DNA from: CABMKH01 sp040797625
GTDB lineage: Bacteria; Bacillota; Clostridia; Tissierellales; Tissierellaceae
Direction of reading: 5' to 3'
Assembly (NCBI GenBank): GCA_052067355.1
Contig: JBQHQH010000003.1
Span: forward strand, 62,001-126,000
Length of the DNA: 64,000 bases
The translations under genes were made by a program, and so were the position numbers. Within the stretch, counting starts at the first letter, position 1; the number at the start of each line of letters is the position of its first letter. The notes beneath the pieces were generated by a model. That model was not told the DNA's origin and made no database searches. It saw only the letters and a program-made list of their open reading frames with translations. Below are positions 26,148 through 35,016 of this stretch, piece by piece.

Positions 26148-27338
26148 ATGTATCTATATTCAGAGAGAATATATACTCCTAAGGGTTATATAGAGGGATA
26201 TATAGAGATAGAAGATGGAAAAATTAAAAAGATTCACGATGATATCGGAGATAAAGATTTTTTAGACTATAGAGACTATATAGTTGTACCAGGATTTATA
26301 GATGTGCATATCCATGGTTGGGCCACAGGTTCATTTGTTCATGAATGTACTGAGAAGTCCTTGGAAAATATGTCTAAGGAATTGGTAAAAGAAGGAACAA
26401 CATCTTATTTGCCAACTACTGGAACTGATTCATTGGAAAAGATAAAGAGTCAATTGACAGAAGGGAAAAAGGCAATAGATAATTATGCTCCGAATAAAGG
26501 AGCAGATATTTTAGGATTTCATCTAGAAGGACCATTTATAAATAGAGAATTCAAGGGAATGCAAAAAGAAGAATATTGTTTAAATCCTTCTATTGAAATT
26601 CTGGAAGATTTCTTTAAAAGTGCTGGAAAAGAAAATATAAAGTTGATTACTATGGCACCTGAATTAGAAGGGGCATTGGAGTTTATACAATATGTAAATA
26701 GAGAAGGTATCCAGATATCTATAGGTCATAGTGCTGCTGAGTTTGAAGATATAGGGGCTCTAAAGGAATATGGTTTAGGTGGATTTACTCATACCTTTAG
26801 TGGAATGAGAGGATTTCACCATAGGAGATTAGGAGTTGTAGGTGCGGCTATGTATTTTGATGATATGTATGCTGAATTTGCAAAACAGACTGGAATGACA
26901 GTGAAACCCGAGGCCTTTGAAATCATGTATAGATTGAAAGGACCAGAGAAAGTGTATCTGACTACAGATGCAGTAGGTCTTGCCCATGTTAAGAAACCAT
27001 TTCATCACTATATTAGACAATGTACCTTTGTACCAGATGGAGATCATCTAAGACTTGTCTATGATGATGGCAGAGAAGAAAGGATCTATAAGTATGATTA
27101 TGAGAAGGTAAAGGATTTAGAATTAGGATTTTTAGGTTCAGTTAAGAATGTAGTTAAAAATATAGATGCATCTATAGGAGAAATTGTAAAGATGGCGTCT
27201 GAAAACCCTGCTAAATATATTGGAGTATATGATAGGAAGGGTTCCATAGAAGAGGGGAAGGATGCTGATTTGCTCATTATAGATGGATTGTGGAATTTAA
27301 AAGACGTGTATGTAAGAGGAGTAAAACAGGAGATATAG
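26148..27338 (+). CDS. N-acetylglucosamine-6-phosphate deacetylase-like amidohydrolase
   Basis: A 396-aa NagA-family metal-dependent amidohydrolase. Metal and catalytic motifs are VPGFIDVHIHGW, GFHLEGPFIN, SIGHSAAEFED, THTFSGMRGFHHRRLG and LTTDAVG (catalytic Asp), with the C-terminal GSIEEGKDADLLIID strand. NagA removes acetate from GlcNAc-6-P. HTFSGMRGFHHR departs from the usual HLFNAM of canonical NagA, so the substrate may differ. It is the last gene of the PTS/GH4 operon, which has no nagB, and a terminator follows. Confidence 0.85.
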   Translation: MYLYSERIYTPKGYIEGYIEIEDGKIKKIHDDIGDKDFLDYRDYIVVPGFIDVHIHGWATGSFVHECTEKSLENMSKELVKEGTTSYLPTTGTDSLEKIKSQLTEGKKAIDNYAPNKGADILGFHLEGPFINREFKGMQKEEYCLNPSIEILEDFFKSAGKENIKLITMAPELEGALEFIQYVNREGIQISIGHSAAEFEDIGALKEYGLGGFTHTFSGMRGFHHRRLGVVGAAMYFDDMYAEFAKQTGMTVKPEAFEIMYRLKGPEKVYLTTDAVGLAHVKKPFHHYIRQCTFVPDGDHLRLVYDDGREERIYKYDYEKVKDLELGFLGSVKNVVKNIDASIGEIVKMASENPAKYIGVYDRKGSIEEGKDADLLIIDGLWNLKDVYVRGVKQEI

Positions 27339-27408
27339 TCTTAGATATAGCTTAAATTAATTAATGATTTCTCTATCCTTTTATTGCATAAATAGGATAT
27401 TTAAGATT

Positions 27409-27441
27409 AGAGCAGAGGTTTGTACCTCTGCTTTAAATTTT
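27409..27441 (+). terminator. Terminator after the PTS/GH4 operon
   Basis: AGCAGAGGT and ACCTCTGCT form a perfect 9-bp stem with a TTGT loop and a T-rich tail. Confidence 0.85.
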
Positions 27442-27555
27442 TAAATAGATAGTTTAATAAAGTTATATATATTATATAATAAACTTATCAGAGATTAAGG
27501 TATAATAAGTAGTATAAACCTAAATTAAACTGTGTTTTCCAATGGAGGTGTTCAT

Positions 27556-29205
27556 TTGAATAACAATGTAAAAGATGATATAAATGACATTAAGAGAATT
27601 AAATCTATATATGGACATGACAGCTTGACTATAGAAGAAGTATTACAATTATCCTCCCTTAAAGGATCTGAAGTTTTAGGGGGGCATCTTGGTCTGAAGA
27701 ATAGATGTAATCACATGGTCATACTTGAAACTCCTGAAGGAATAAGCTGGTTAGAAGGAGGAGAATTTCTATTAACTGCTGGCTATGCATTCTATGATAA
27801 TGAAGAAGAAAAACGTAATATAATACTCAGTTCATATAAAAATGGAGCTGTAGCTGTTGCAATAAAGGAACATAGATATTTTGGTGATATCAGTGATGAT
27901 CTCATAGCAGATGCAGATAAGTATGAGATTCCATTGATTAAATTACCATATGATGTTGTCTATACAGATACTGTCTCTAGTTTCTATGATCTATTATTTT
28001 ATAGAAAAAATAAATATATATTGAATTTAAACAATATATACGAAAAATTGCTAAATTTAACTTTTGAAAATAAGGATATTGATGGCATTGTCTATTCTCT
28101 GTCCAATCTTTCTAATTCTAATGTATTTCTATTTGACGATAATTTTAATATATTAAGTAGCAGCATTATAGATAATACTAGTTATAAAGATATATCAGGT
28201 TTTGCTCCATTTAATAACATAGGTAATCCCATCTGTAGGAATATGAACGAGTTCTGTTTAAATGTCAAAGTCAATAATTCATATATTTGTATATATCCAA
28301 TTATAAGAAATAAAAAAAGAATCGGATTTTTATATCTAATAAACAAAGAGAAGTTAAGTACTCTTGAACAAAGTGCAATAGAATATGGAGTATCAATTAT
28401 TTCTATGAAGCTAGAAAGAGAAAAGATGATTAAGCTAACTCAAACTAGATTTAATAAGACTCTAGTAGAAACTATGTTAAATAATAAAGACTTACCTATG
28501 GAATTTTATAATAATGTAGAAAGAGATTTGGGATGGGATGGAGAAGGCTCTTTTGTTGGTCTGTGTATTAAAATAGAGATTATAGATGAAAAGAATTCAA
28601 TGGACTTTAATAATATTATCTATGAAATATTAAATAATATATTTGGAACAGATAATTATTTAACTACTGATAGAATTAATGAGATATTTTTATTCTTTAA
28701 AATAAGATCAGATATATATTTAAGAGATCTTGTAAATGCCATAGGAGAGAGTATAAATATCTATAAAGATAGATTTTTAATATCAATAGGTGTATCCAAC
28801 ACTTATAATGGTCTAGAAGAAATAGAAAAGCTTTATAATGAATCATATTTAGCAGTTTTATTTTGTGGCAATGATATAACTTATTATAATTCTCTAGATA
28901 CTATGAAGCTATTATATCTTCTAAAAGATGATAAAGAAATTAGGGATTATTATAATGGAACTATTAAAAAGATAGAAGATTATGATGAAAAGTATAAGAC
29001 CTCCTTAATGGAAACCATGTTAGCTTATTTTGAAAATAATATGAATAAAAAGGTTACAGCATCTAAGCTATTTATTCATGTTGAGACATTGAGATATAGA
29101 CTCAGTCGAATTGAAGAGATATCGGAATATTCTATGGATGATGTAGAAGGCATATTCGCATTGCAAATGGGTCTGAAGTTAAAAAGAATATTGAAACTAA
29201 AATAA
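27556..29205 (+). CDS. PucR-family transcriptional regulator (long form)
   Basis: A 549-aa regulator with the PucR N-terminal domain (LTIEEVLQLSSLKGSEVLGG, later WLEGGEFLLTAGYAF), a middle GGDEF-like/GAF-like region, and a C-terminal PucR helix-turn-helix (LFIHVETLRYRLSRIEEI). PucR proteins activate catabolism of purines and related ureides. The TTG at 27556 with GGAGGTG five bases upstream is preferred to the GTG at 27532. It opens the island that ends near 43 kb and is paralogous to the shorter regulator at 38301. Confidence 0.9.
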   Translation: MNNNVKDDINDIKRIKSIYGHDSLTIEEVLQLSSLKGSEVLGGHLGLKNRCNHMVILETPEGISWLEGGEFLLTAGYAFYDNEEEKRNIILSSYKNGAVAVAIKEHRYFGDISDDLIADADKYEIPLIKLPYDVVYTDTVSSFYDLLFYRKNKYILNLNNIYEKLLNLTFENKDIDGIVYSLSNLSNSNVFLFDDNFNILSSSIIDNTSYKDISGFAPFNNIGNPICRNMNEFCLNVKVNNSYICIYPIIRNKKRIGFLYLINKEKLSTLEQSAIEYGVSIISMKLEREKMIKLTQTRFNKTLVETMLNNKDLPMEFYNNVERDLGWDGEGSFVGLCIKIEIIDEKNSMDFNNIIYEILNNIFGTDNYLTTDRINEIFLFFKIRSDIYLRDLVNAIGESINIYKDRFLISIGVSNTYNGLEEIEKLYNESYLAVLFCGNDITYYNSLDTMKLLYLLKDDKEIRDYYNGTIKKIEDYDEKYKTSLMETMLAYFENNMNKKVTASKLFIHVETLRYRLSRIEEISEYSMDDVEGIFALQMGLKLKRILKLK

Positions 29206-29210
29206 TAAAA

Positions 29211-29257
29211 GTTCCATATGTTTATGTACTTACATAAATATATGGGCGTTTTTTTAT
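29211..29257 (+). terminator. Terminator after the pucR-like gene
   Basis: CCATATGTTTATGTA pairs imperfectly with TACATAAATATATGG and is followed by GCG and a run of seven T. Confidence 0.75.
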
Positions 29258-29269
29258 GTTTTTATATGA

Positions 29270-29298
29270 TTGTATATAGATGTCTAAATTGTTATACT
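29270..29298 (+). promoter_or_regulatory. Candidate promoter of the OPT/DUF917 operon
   Basis: TTGTAT, 17-base spacer, TATACT, 55 bases ahead of the OPT transporter start. Probably the target of the adjacent PucR regulator, though no operator repeat is obvious. Confidence 0.5.
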
Positions 29299-29353
29299 AT
29301 TCAGCACAGAACAATTTAATGTTTTAACGTAATAAAAAAAGGAGGGTAATCAA

Positions 29354-30943
29354 ATGGAAAACAAGGATTTAAAAGATCAGAGGATTGAGAAGAATGATAA
29401 AGAGAGAATAAGCGCTTTTGAACCTTTAACATTAGTAACAAGCTCACTTCTTGCAGTTTTATCAGCAATAATATGTATGCAAATTATTGGAAAAGTGGGT
29501 GTGACACCAAATACTTCTCTAATTGGAGCAATAGTGGCTATGGTTATTGCTAGAATACCATCTGAAACTTTTAAAAAGTTTAGGTCTTTGGAAAGACAAA
29601 ATCTAATTCAAACCACTGTTTCAGGTGCTGGTTTTGCTGCAGCTAATTGTGGATTTCTTACATTGGCAATTTTCTATGTATTGGGAGAAACTCAATTTAT
29701 TATTCCTATGGCCATAGGCTCATTGATTGGTTTAGTATTTTCCATATTTATTGTTGGACAGATCTTTGATAGTAGTATATTTCCAGCTGATGCTGCATGG
29801 CCACCAGGAGTAGCAACAGCACAAGCTCTAAGAGCTGGTGATGAAGGTGGAGAAAAGGGGAAAAGGTTATTACAAGGTCTAGTTATCGGTGGAGTTGCCA
29901 GTTATCTTAAATTACCTGCTGCTGGAATAGGTATTGTATTTATCGCTAATATTTTTTCCATGGCTGCATTAGGTATTGGATTATTAGTTAGAGGATATTC
30001 AACAACATTATTTAATGGATTGGATTTAGGTAGTACTTACATTCCTCATGGTGTAATGATCGGTGCTGGATTGATGGCATTGCTACAGTCAATGAAAATC
30101 ATATTTAAAGGAAACAAAAAGGATCCAAGTGTAAAAACAAATTACACACGTTCTGATAGTGTTACAAAGAAGAACTTAGGATTAGGAGTTTTATTATTTT
30201 TAATAGGAGCAGTTATATTGGCACTTGTATCTGGAATAATGGCAGAATTAGATGCAGGAAAGTTAATATTATGGTTAATATGGGCAACTTTTTCAGCAAC
30301 TGCAGCTATGTTATTAGTAGGAATGGCTGCAATGCATTCAGGTTGGTTCCCTGCTTTTGCAATCACAACTATATTTATGACAATTGGAATATTTTTCGGT
30401 TTTCCACTTATACCTCTTGCTCTATTAACTGGTTATGTAAGTTCCGTAGGCCCATGTTTTGCAGATATGGGATATGACCTTAAAACTGGATGGATATTAA
30501 GGGGCAAAGGAGAAGACATAGAGCATGAATTATATGGAAGAAAGCAACAAGTAATCTTGGAAATAATCGGAGGAGTAATAGGAATATTAGTTGTCTTATT
30601 GACAATTAACATGTATTCCGAATCAGATTTACTTCCACCTGTAAGCAGGGTTTTTGCAACAACTGTAAGTGCCTCTGCTGATACATCATTGATTAAAACT
30701 TTATTGATATGGTCAATTCCTGGATTAGTTATACAGTTAATTGGTGGACCTTCCAGAATGATAGGAGTGTTATTTGCTACTGGGCTATTAATTAATAATC
30801 CTATCTATGGTATAGGTGTTATTGGAGCTGTTGTAATTCGTCTAATATTTGGAACTGAATTTATGGAGATAAGGGATGCTGGATTAATTGCAGGAGACGG
30901 TCTATATGGATTTTTCTCTGCTCTAATTAAAGCTATGCTATAG
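29354..30943 (+). CDS. OPT-family oligopeptide-type transporter
   Basis: A 529-aa membrane protein with about 14 helices. Family landmarks are the first block EPLTLVTSSLLAVLSAIICMQ, ERQNLIQTTVSGAGFAAANCGF, DSSIFPADAAWPPGVATAQALRAGD, and the late GPSRMIGVLFATGLLI. OPT carriers import small peptides or metal-ligand complexes by proton symport. The start has GGAGGG eight bases upstream. It is the first gene of a run that includes DUF917, DUF1177, AroM and a peptidase, so it likely brings in the compound that those enzymes process. Confidence 0.88.
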   Translation: MENKDLKDQRIEKNDKERISAFEPLTLVTSSLLAVLSAIICMQIIGKVGVTPNTSLIGAIVAMVIARIPSETFKKFRSLERQNLIQTTVSGAGFAAANCGFLTLAIFYVLGETQFIIPMAIGSLIGLVFSIFIVGQIFDSSIFPADAAWPPGVATAQALRAGDEGGEKGKRLLQGLVIGGVASYLKLPAAGIGIVFIANIFSMAALGIGLLVRGYSTTLFNGLDLGSTYIPHGVMIGAGLMALLQSMKIIFKGNKKDPSVKTNYTRSDSVTKKNLGLGVLLFLIGAVILALVSGIMAELDAGKLILWLIWATFSATAAMLLVGMAAMHSGWFPAFAITTIFMTIGIFFGFPLIPLALLTGYVSSVGPCFADMGYDLKTGWILRGKGEDIEHELYGRKQQVILEIIGGVIGILVVLLTINMYSESDLLPPVSRVFATTVSASADTSLIKTLLIWSIPGLVIQLIGGPSRMIGVLFATGLLINNPIYGIGVIGAVVIRLIFGTEFMEIRDAGLIAGDGLYGFFSALIKAML

Positions 30944-30956
30944 TAATTAAATCTTC

Positions 30957-31217
30957 AGGGAAATATTAGAAACTAATATTGTCGGAACATGTGATGTATA
31001 TGGGTTTACATCCACACTTGATCTTATGAATGACCAAGGAAGAAAGTCATTGATAAAGCCATAAAGCTAAAGGAATTAGGGGCACAAGTAATAGCATTGG
31101 AGTGTACTGGAATGACTACTATTGGAATTGCCAAAGAACTTGAAGAGAATTGTGGAATTCCAGTAATAGCACAGGGGTTAATTACACTTTATGAAATCAC
31201 TAAAAGGAGTGAGATTT
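30957..31217 (+). pseudogene. 3' remnant of an Asp/Glu-hydantoin racemase gene
   Basis: The bases align closely with the last 100 codons of the intact racemase at 39650 (from its residue 127 on), for example GCATTGGAGTGTACTGGAAT versus the same site with GCATGTACTGG, and GGGTTAATTACACTTTATGA. A four-base deletion near 31047 breaks the frame and the 5' half is missing. The ribosome site of the next gene lies within this remnant. Confidence 0.85.
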
Positions 31218-32291
31218 ATGAAAGAGAGTATTAAGCTAGACAGAGATATTTTGAAATATGCCTTAATAGGAGGTTCTATCCTTGGAGGAGGCGGAGGTGG
31301 TTCTAGGCAGATGGGGGAAGTTGCCGGAACTGTTGCCTTGGAATATGGAGATATAGAACTAATCGATATTGAATCTGTAGATGATGATATGTTAGTAGTT
31401 ACAGCTTCTTCTGTTGGAGCACCTGCTGCTATAGATAAATTTGTCAAGCCTAGAGATTATGTCAGAACTATTGAATTATTAGAAGAAAACACAGGACTTA
31501 AAGTTAGTGGGATCATTACTAATGAAAATGGAGGGGCTGCTACTATAAATGGTTGGATTCAGTCAGCAGTTTTAAATATACCTTTAATAGATGCTCCATG
31601 TAATGGAAGAGCTCATCCGACTGGTACCATGGGAAGTATGGGGTTAAACAATATAGATAGTTTTGTTTCTTTCCAAGCTTTTGCAGGTGGAAATCCTGAA
31701 TTAAACAATAGGATAGAAGGATTTTTTAAAGGTGATATATTTAAAACTTCTAAAATGGTGAGGCAGGCAGCTGTACAAGCTGGAGGATTAGTAGCTGTTG
31801 CAAGAAACCCTGTTAAAGCTAAATATATTAAAGAAAATGGAGCGATTAACGGAGTTAGTCATGCAATAGAAACTGGAAGAAGATTTTATGAAGGTTTAGA
31901 AGTATCTGCTCATGATGCTATTAGCAATGTAGTTGAGTTTTTAAATGGTGAAATAGTAGCTGAAGGAATTATATCAGATTTTGAATTGGTTACTAATGGT
32001 GGATTTGATGTAGGAAAAGTTGTAGTAGATGGAATAGAAATGACATTCTGGAATGAATATATGACTTTAGAAAAAGATGGTAAGAGACTATATACTTTCC
32101 CAGATCTTATTATGACATTTGATAAAGATTCTGGAATGCCTTTAACTACTGCAGAAATCAGCAAAGGTAAAAATATTGTAGTTATAAGTACTAGTAAGGA
32201 CAATATCAAATTAGGCGCTGGTATGCATGATTCCAAGTTGCTTGAAGAGATAGAACCTATAATAAACAAAGAGATAATAAAGTATATTTAA
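31218..32291 (+). CDS. DUF917 family protein (S-methyl-thiohydantoin desulfurase-like)
   Basis: A 357-aa cytoplasmic protein. Diagnostic sequence: IGGSILGGGGGGSRQMGE near the N-terminus, VTASSVGAPAAIDKFV, NGGAATINGWIQSA, IDAPCNGRAHPTGTMGSMG with a conserved Cys, and RNPVKAKYIKENG. As I recall, the family was renamed after a S-methyl-thiohydantoin desulfurase and is often placed near hydantoinase-like genes. The start at 31218 is set by AAAAGGAGTGAG; the frame is open upstream to 31191 but that part belongs to the racemase remnant. The exact reaction is unknown here. Confidence 0.85.
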   Translation: MKESIKLDRDILKYALIGGSILGGGGGGSRQMGEVAGTVALEYGDIELIDIESVDDDMLVVTASSVGAPAAIDKFVKPRDYVRTIELLEENTGLKVSGIITNENGGAATINGWIQSAVLNIPLIDAPCNGRAHPTGTMGSMGLNNIDSFVSFQAFAGGNPELNNRIEGFFKGDIFKTSKMVRQAAVQAGGLVAVARNPVKAKYIKENGAINGVSHAIETGRRFYEGLEVSAHDAISNVVEFLNGEIVAEGIISDFELVTNGGFDVGKVVVDGIEMTFWNEYMTLEKDGKRLYTFPDLIMTFDKDSGMPLTTAEISKGKNIVVISTSKDNIKLGAGMHDSKLLEEIEPIINKEIIKYI

Positions 32292-32304
32292 TGGAGGGAT
32301 TTAT

Positions 32305-33237
32305 ATGTTATTGAAACAAATAATGGAAGTCTATGAACAGGTAGATACAGCAACTGCAAGTGGACAACAGATGAAAGAATATCTAGAATCCTATGGAGCA
32401 AAAGATGTTGAAGTTAAGACAATAGCAGGAGAAAAAGGTAGCACTGATTTTATTAGAATTAGGATTCCTGGAGTAAACGGAAAATCTAAAGGAAAAGATG
32501 CACCAACTATAGGAGTTTTAGGGAGATTAGGTGGTATTGGAGCTAGACCAGAAATGATAGGTATGGTTTCAGATGGAGATGGAGCAGTTGTAGCATTGGC
32601 TGTGGCAGCTAAGCTTCTAGATATGCAAAATAAAGGAGACTTTTTAGATGGTGATGTTGTAGTTTCAACTCATATATGCCCAGATGCACCTACACAACCA
32701 CATAAGCCTGTTCCATTTATGGGTTCACCAGTAGATATGGCTACAGTAAATAAAGAAGAGGTTGATGGGGAATTAGATGCTATACTATCAATAGATACAA
32801 CCAAGGGAAATAAGGTTATAAATCATAGGGGATTTGCAATATCACCAACAGTTAAAGAAGGATATATTTTGAAGACTAGTAATGATCTATTAGATATTAT
32901 GGAAATTACTACAGGTAAGTTACCAGTTGTATTCCCGCTAAGTACTCAAGATATCACCCCTTATGGAAATGATCTATATCATTTAAACAGTATATTACAA
33001 CCAGCAACAGCAACTAAAGCTCCTGTTGTAGGTGTAGCAATTACAACAGAAGTAGCTGTTCCCGGATGTGCAACAGGTGCTAGTCATCCATTTGATTTAG
33101 AGCAAGCTGCTAGATTTACTCTAGAAGTGGCTAAACGATATGGTAGAGGAGATTGCAAATTCTATGATGAATTAGAATTTGATAGACTGATAAAATTATA
33201 TGGAAGTATGAGTCACATACAAACTCTTGGAAAATAG
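32305..33237 (+). CDS. DUF1177 family protein
   Basis: A 310-aa protein of the DUF1177 family, recognised by TASGQQMKEYLESYGAKDVEV, GRLGGIGARPEMIGMVSDGDGA, VSTHICPDAPTQPHKPVPFMGSP split by Pro-rich turns, and GVAITTEVAVPGCATGASH. No function is established. Conserved His/Asp/Cys residues in THICPDAP and the peptidase-like layout suggest a metal-dependent hydrolase, but that is a guess. It lies 13 bases after DUF917 and 9 before aroM, so it is translated as a unit with them. Confidence 0.82.
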   Translation: MLLKQIMEVYEQVDTATASGQQMKEYLESYGAKDVEVKTIAGEKGSTDFIRIRIPGVNGKSKGKDAPTIGVLGRLGGIGARPEMIGMVSDGDGAVVALAVAAKLLDMQNKGDFLDGDVVVSTHICPDAPTQPHKPVPFMGSPVDMATVNKEEVDGELDAILSIDTTKGNKVINHRGFAISPTVKEGYILKTSNDLLDIMEITTGKLPVVFPLSTQDITPYGNDLYHLNSILQPATATKAPVVGVAITTEVAVPGCATGASHPFDLEQAARFTLEVAKRYGRGDCKFYDELEFDRLIKLYGSMSHIQTLGK

Positions 33238-33246
33238 GAGGTATAG

Positions 33247-33924
33247 ATGAAGAGAAAATTAGGTGCTATAACAATAGGTCAATCTCCTAGAGATGATGTA
33301 ATACCAGAAATGGTTGAATTTCTAGGTAAGGATATAGAAGTGATACAAGCTGGAGCACTAGATGGACTTGGTTTAGAAGAGATAGAGATGTTTTCGCCAG
33401 AGCATGGAGACTATGTTTTAGTTTCAAAGTTGAGAGATGGCAATAGTGTAAAGTTTGCTGAGAAACATATATTACCTAGACTGCAACAGTGCATCTATAA
33501 ACTTGAAAGAGAAGGTGTGGATTTAATATTGTTTATCTGTACGGGGGTTTTTCCAGATATATTTAAATCAAAAGTCCCCATATTATATCCACAGAAGATT
33601 ATCCATGGTGTAGTACCAAATCTTTTAGATAAAGGAAGATTAGCAGTAATTACTCCTGACAAGGAGCAAATAGAACAGAGTAAAAAGAAATGGGAAGAGA
33701 CAGGAATGGATGTAGTGGTAGTTGCAGCTTCTCCCTATACAGAAGAAGATGAATTTTCTGAAGCTATTAGTATTCTTAAGAATGAAGACATTGATATGAT
33801 TGTTTTAGATTGTATAGGATATAATGAAGAGATGAAAAAAATAGTTTCGGAGGGCACAGGAAAGATGGTAGTTTTGTCTAGGACAATTATTGCTAGAGTA
33901 ATAGGAGAGATATTAAATAGTTAA
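33247..33924 (+). CDS. AroM family protein
   Basis: A 225-aa protein matching the AroM family: LGAITIGQSPRDDVIPEM at the N-terminus, GALDGLGLEEIE, LILFICTGVFPDIF with a Cys, and VLDCIGYNEEMKKIV with a second Cys near residue 195. The two Cys and the alpha/beta layout recall the Asp/Glu racemase superfamily. AroM of enteric bacteria has no known reaction. Here it sits within the DUF917/DUF1177 operon rather than near aromatic genes, so the name carries no functional meaning. Confidence 0.85.
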   Translation: MKRKLGAITIGQSPRDDVIPEMVEFLGKDIEVIQAGALDGLGLEEIEMFSPEHGDYVLVSKLRDGNSVKFAEKHILPRLQQCIYKLEREGVDLILFICTGVFPDIFKSKVPILYPQKIIHGVVPNLLDKGRLAVITPDKEQIEQSKKKWEETGMDVVVVAASPYTEEDEFSEAISILKNEDIDMIVLDCIGYNEEMKKIVSEGTGKMVVLSRTIIARVIGEILNS

Positions 33925-33936
33925 TGAGGTGTAAAC

Positions 33937-34878
33937 ATGAGTGAAAAATCAGGATATAGAATTGTTTTAGAAGATTGTATGAATGTTAAGGAAAATGAAA
34001 CGGTATTAATTTTAACAGATGACAATAAGATAGAAATAGGAAGATCTCTCTATGATGAGGCTAAAAAGTTGGCAAAAGAGGCAGTTTTAATGGTAATGAA
34101 CTCAAGAAAAGTTAGTGGAGAAGAACCCCCCAAGGAAGTTGCAGAAGCCATGAAGAATTTTGATGTCATAGTATGTCCTACATCTACTTCTCTAACTCAT
34201 ACTAATGCTAAGATCAATGCAATTAATAATGGAGCAAGATTGGCAAGTATGCCTGGTATAACTAAAAACATGTTTGAAGAAGGTGCAATTACTGCTGATT
34301 ATAAAGAAGTAGAAGCTCTTACTCTAAAATTTACAGATCTACTTACAAAAGCTAAAAAAGCGAAGATAATAAAAGAAAATTATGTTCTTGAAATGGATTT
34401 ACAAGATAGAAATGGAATTCCTAGTACTGGAGTCTATAAAAATCCAGGTGAATCTGGTAACTTACCTTCAGGAGAGGCATATATTGCACCTTTAGAAGAT
34501 TCAGCAAATGGAGAGATAATTATAGATGGAAGTATGGTAGGAGTTGGAATACTTCAAACTCCATTATATGCGAAAATTAAAAATGGAAAACTTGTGGAAC
34601 TTAAGGGCGAAGATTCTGATAAATTACAAGTACTCTTTGATAATGAAAGAAATAGCACTATAGGTGAATTAGGTATAGGAACAAATCCAGCTGCTAGATT
34701 GACTGGAGTTATTCTGGAAGATGAAAAGATATATGGAACAATTCATATAGCTTTTGGGACAAATACTTCTTTTGGCGGTGTGAATAAAGCTAATTGCCAT
34801 TTAGATGGCATAGTATTAAATCCAACATTATATTTAGACGATAAATTGGTAATCGAAAATGGAAATATAGTTATCTAA
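33937..34878 (+). CDS. M29-like aminopeptidase
   Basis: A 313-aa protein of the thermophilic metallo-aminopeptidase (M29)/leucyl aminopeptidase type, a short form. Metal-ligand motifs are NLPSGEAYIAP (Glu), IGELGIGTNPAAR (Glu), YGTIHIAFGTNTSFGG (His) and CHLDGIV (His, Asp). The family also contains 2,5-dihydroxypyridine dioxygenase-like members, so it may open a ring or split an amide other than a peptide. It follows aroM by 12 bases in the DUF917 operon. Confidence 0.82.
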   Translation: MSEKSGYRIVLEDCMNVKENETVLILTDDNKIEIGRSLYDEAKKLAKEAVLMVMNSRKVSGEEPPKEVAEAMKNFDVIVCPTSTSLTHTNAKINAINNGARLASMPGITKNMFEEGAITADYKEVEALTLKFTDLLTKAKKAKIIKENYVLEMDLQDRNGIPSTGVYKNPGESGNLPSGEAYIAPLEDSANGEIIIDGSMVGVGILQTPLYAKIKNGKLVELKGEDSDKLQVLFDNERNSTIGELGIGTNPAARLTGVILEDEKIYGTIHIAFGTNTSFGGVNKANCHLDGIVLNPTLYLDDKLVIENGNIVI

Positions 34879-34930
34879 TTATATCTGATGGCTTACAATA
34901 TCACAAAATCAAAGATTTTGGATATTGCAT

Positions 34931-35002
34931 AGCCCCTAGATAAGTGTAACTAAATATCAGATGGAGTATAAAGAACTCCGTCTGATATAAGTTTTCTTTA
35001 TA
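34931..35002. repeat. Dispersed hairpin repeat, copy R3 (reverse orientation)
   Basis: CCCCTAGATAAGTGTAACTA, then ATATCAGATGGAGT and ACTCCGTCTGATAT as stem arms, then AAGTTTTCTTTAT. This is the reverse complement layout of copies R2, R4 and R5. It separates the M29 gene from the gene at 35017. Confidence 0.85.
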
Positions 35003-35016
35003 ATTGAGGTGGATTA

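Noticed and set aside
29354..30943. OPT carrier as evidence of an iron-siderophore uptake locus
   Set aside because: No siderophore synthesis or reductase genes are nearby; the enzymes alongside suggest a catabolic cargo.
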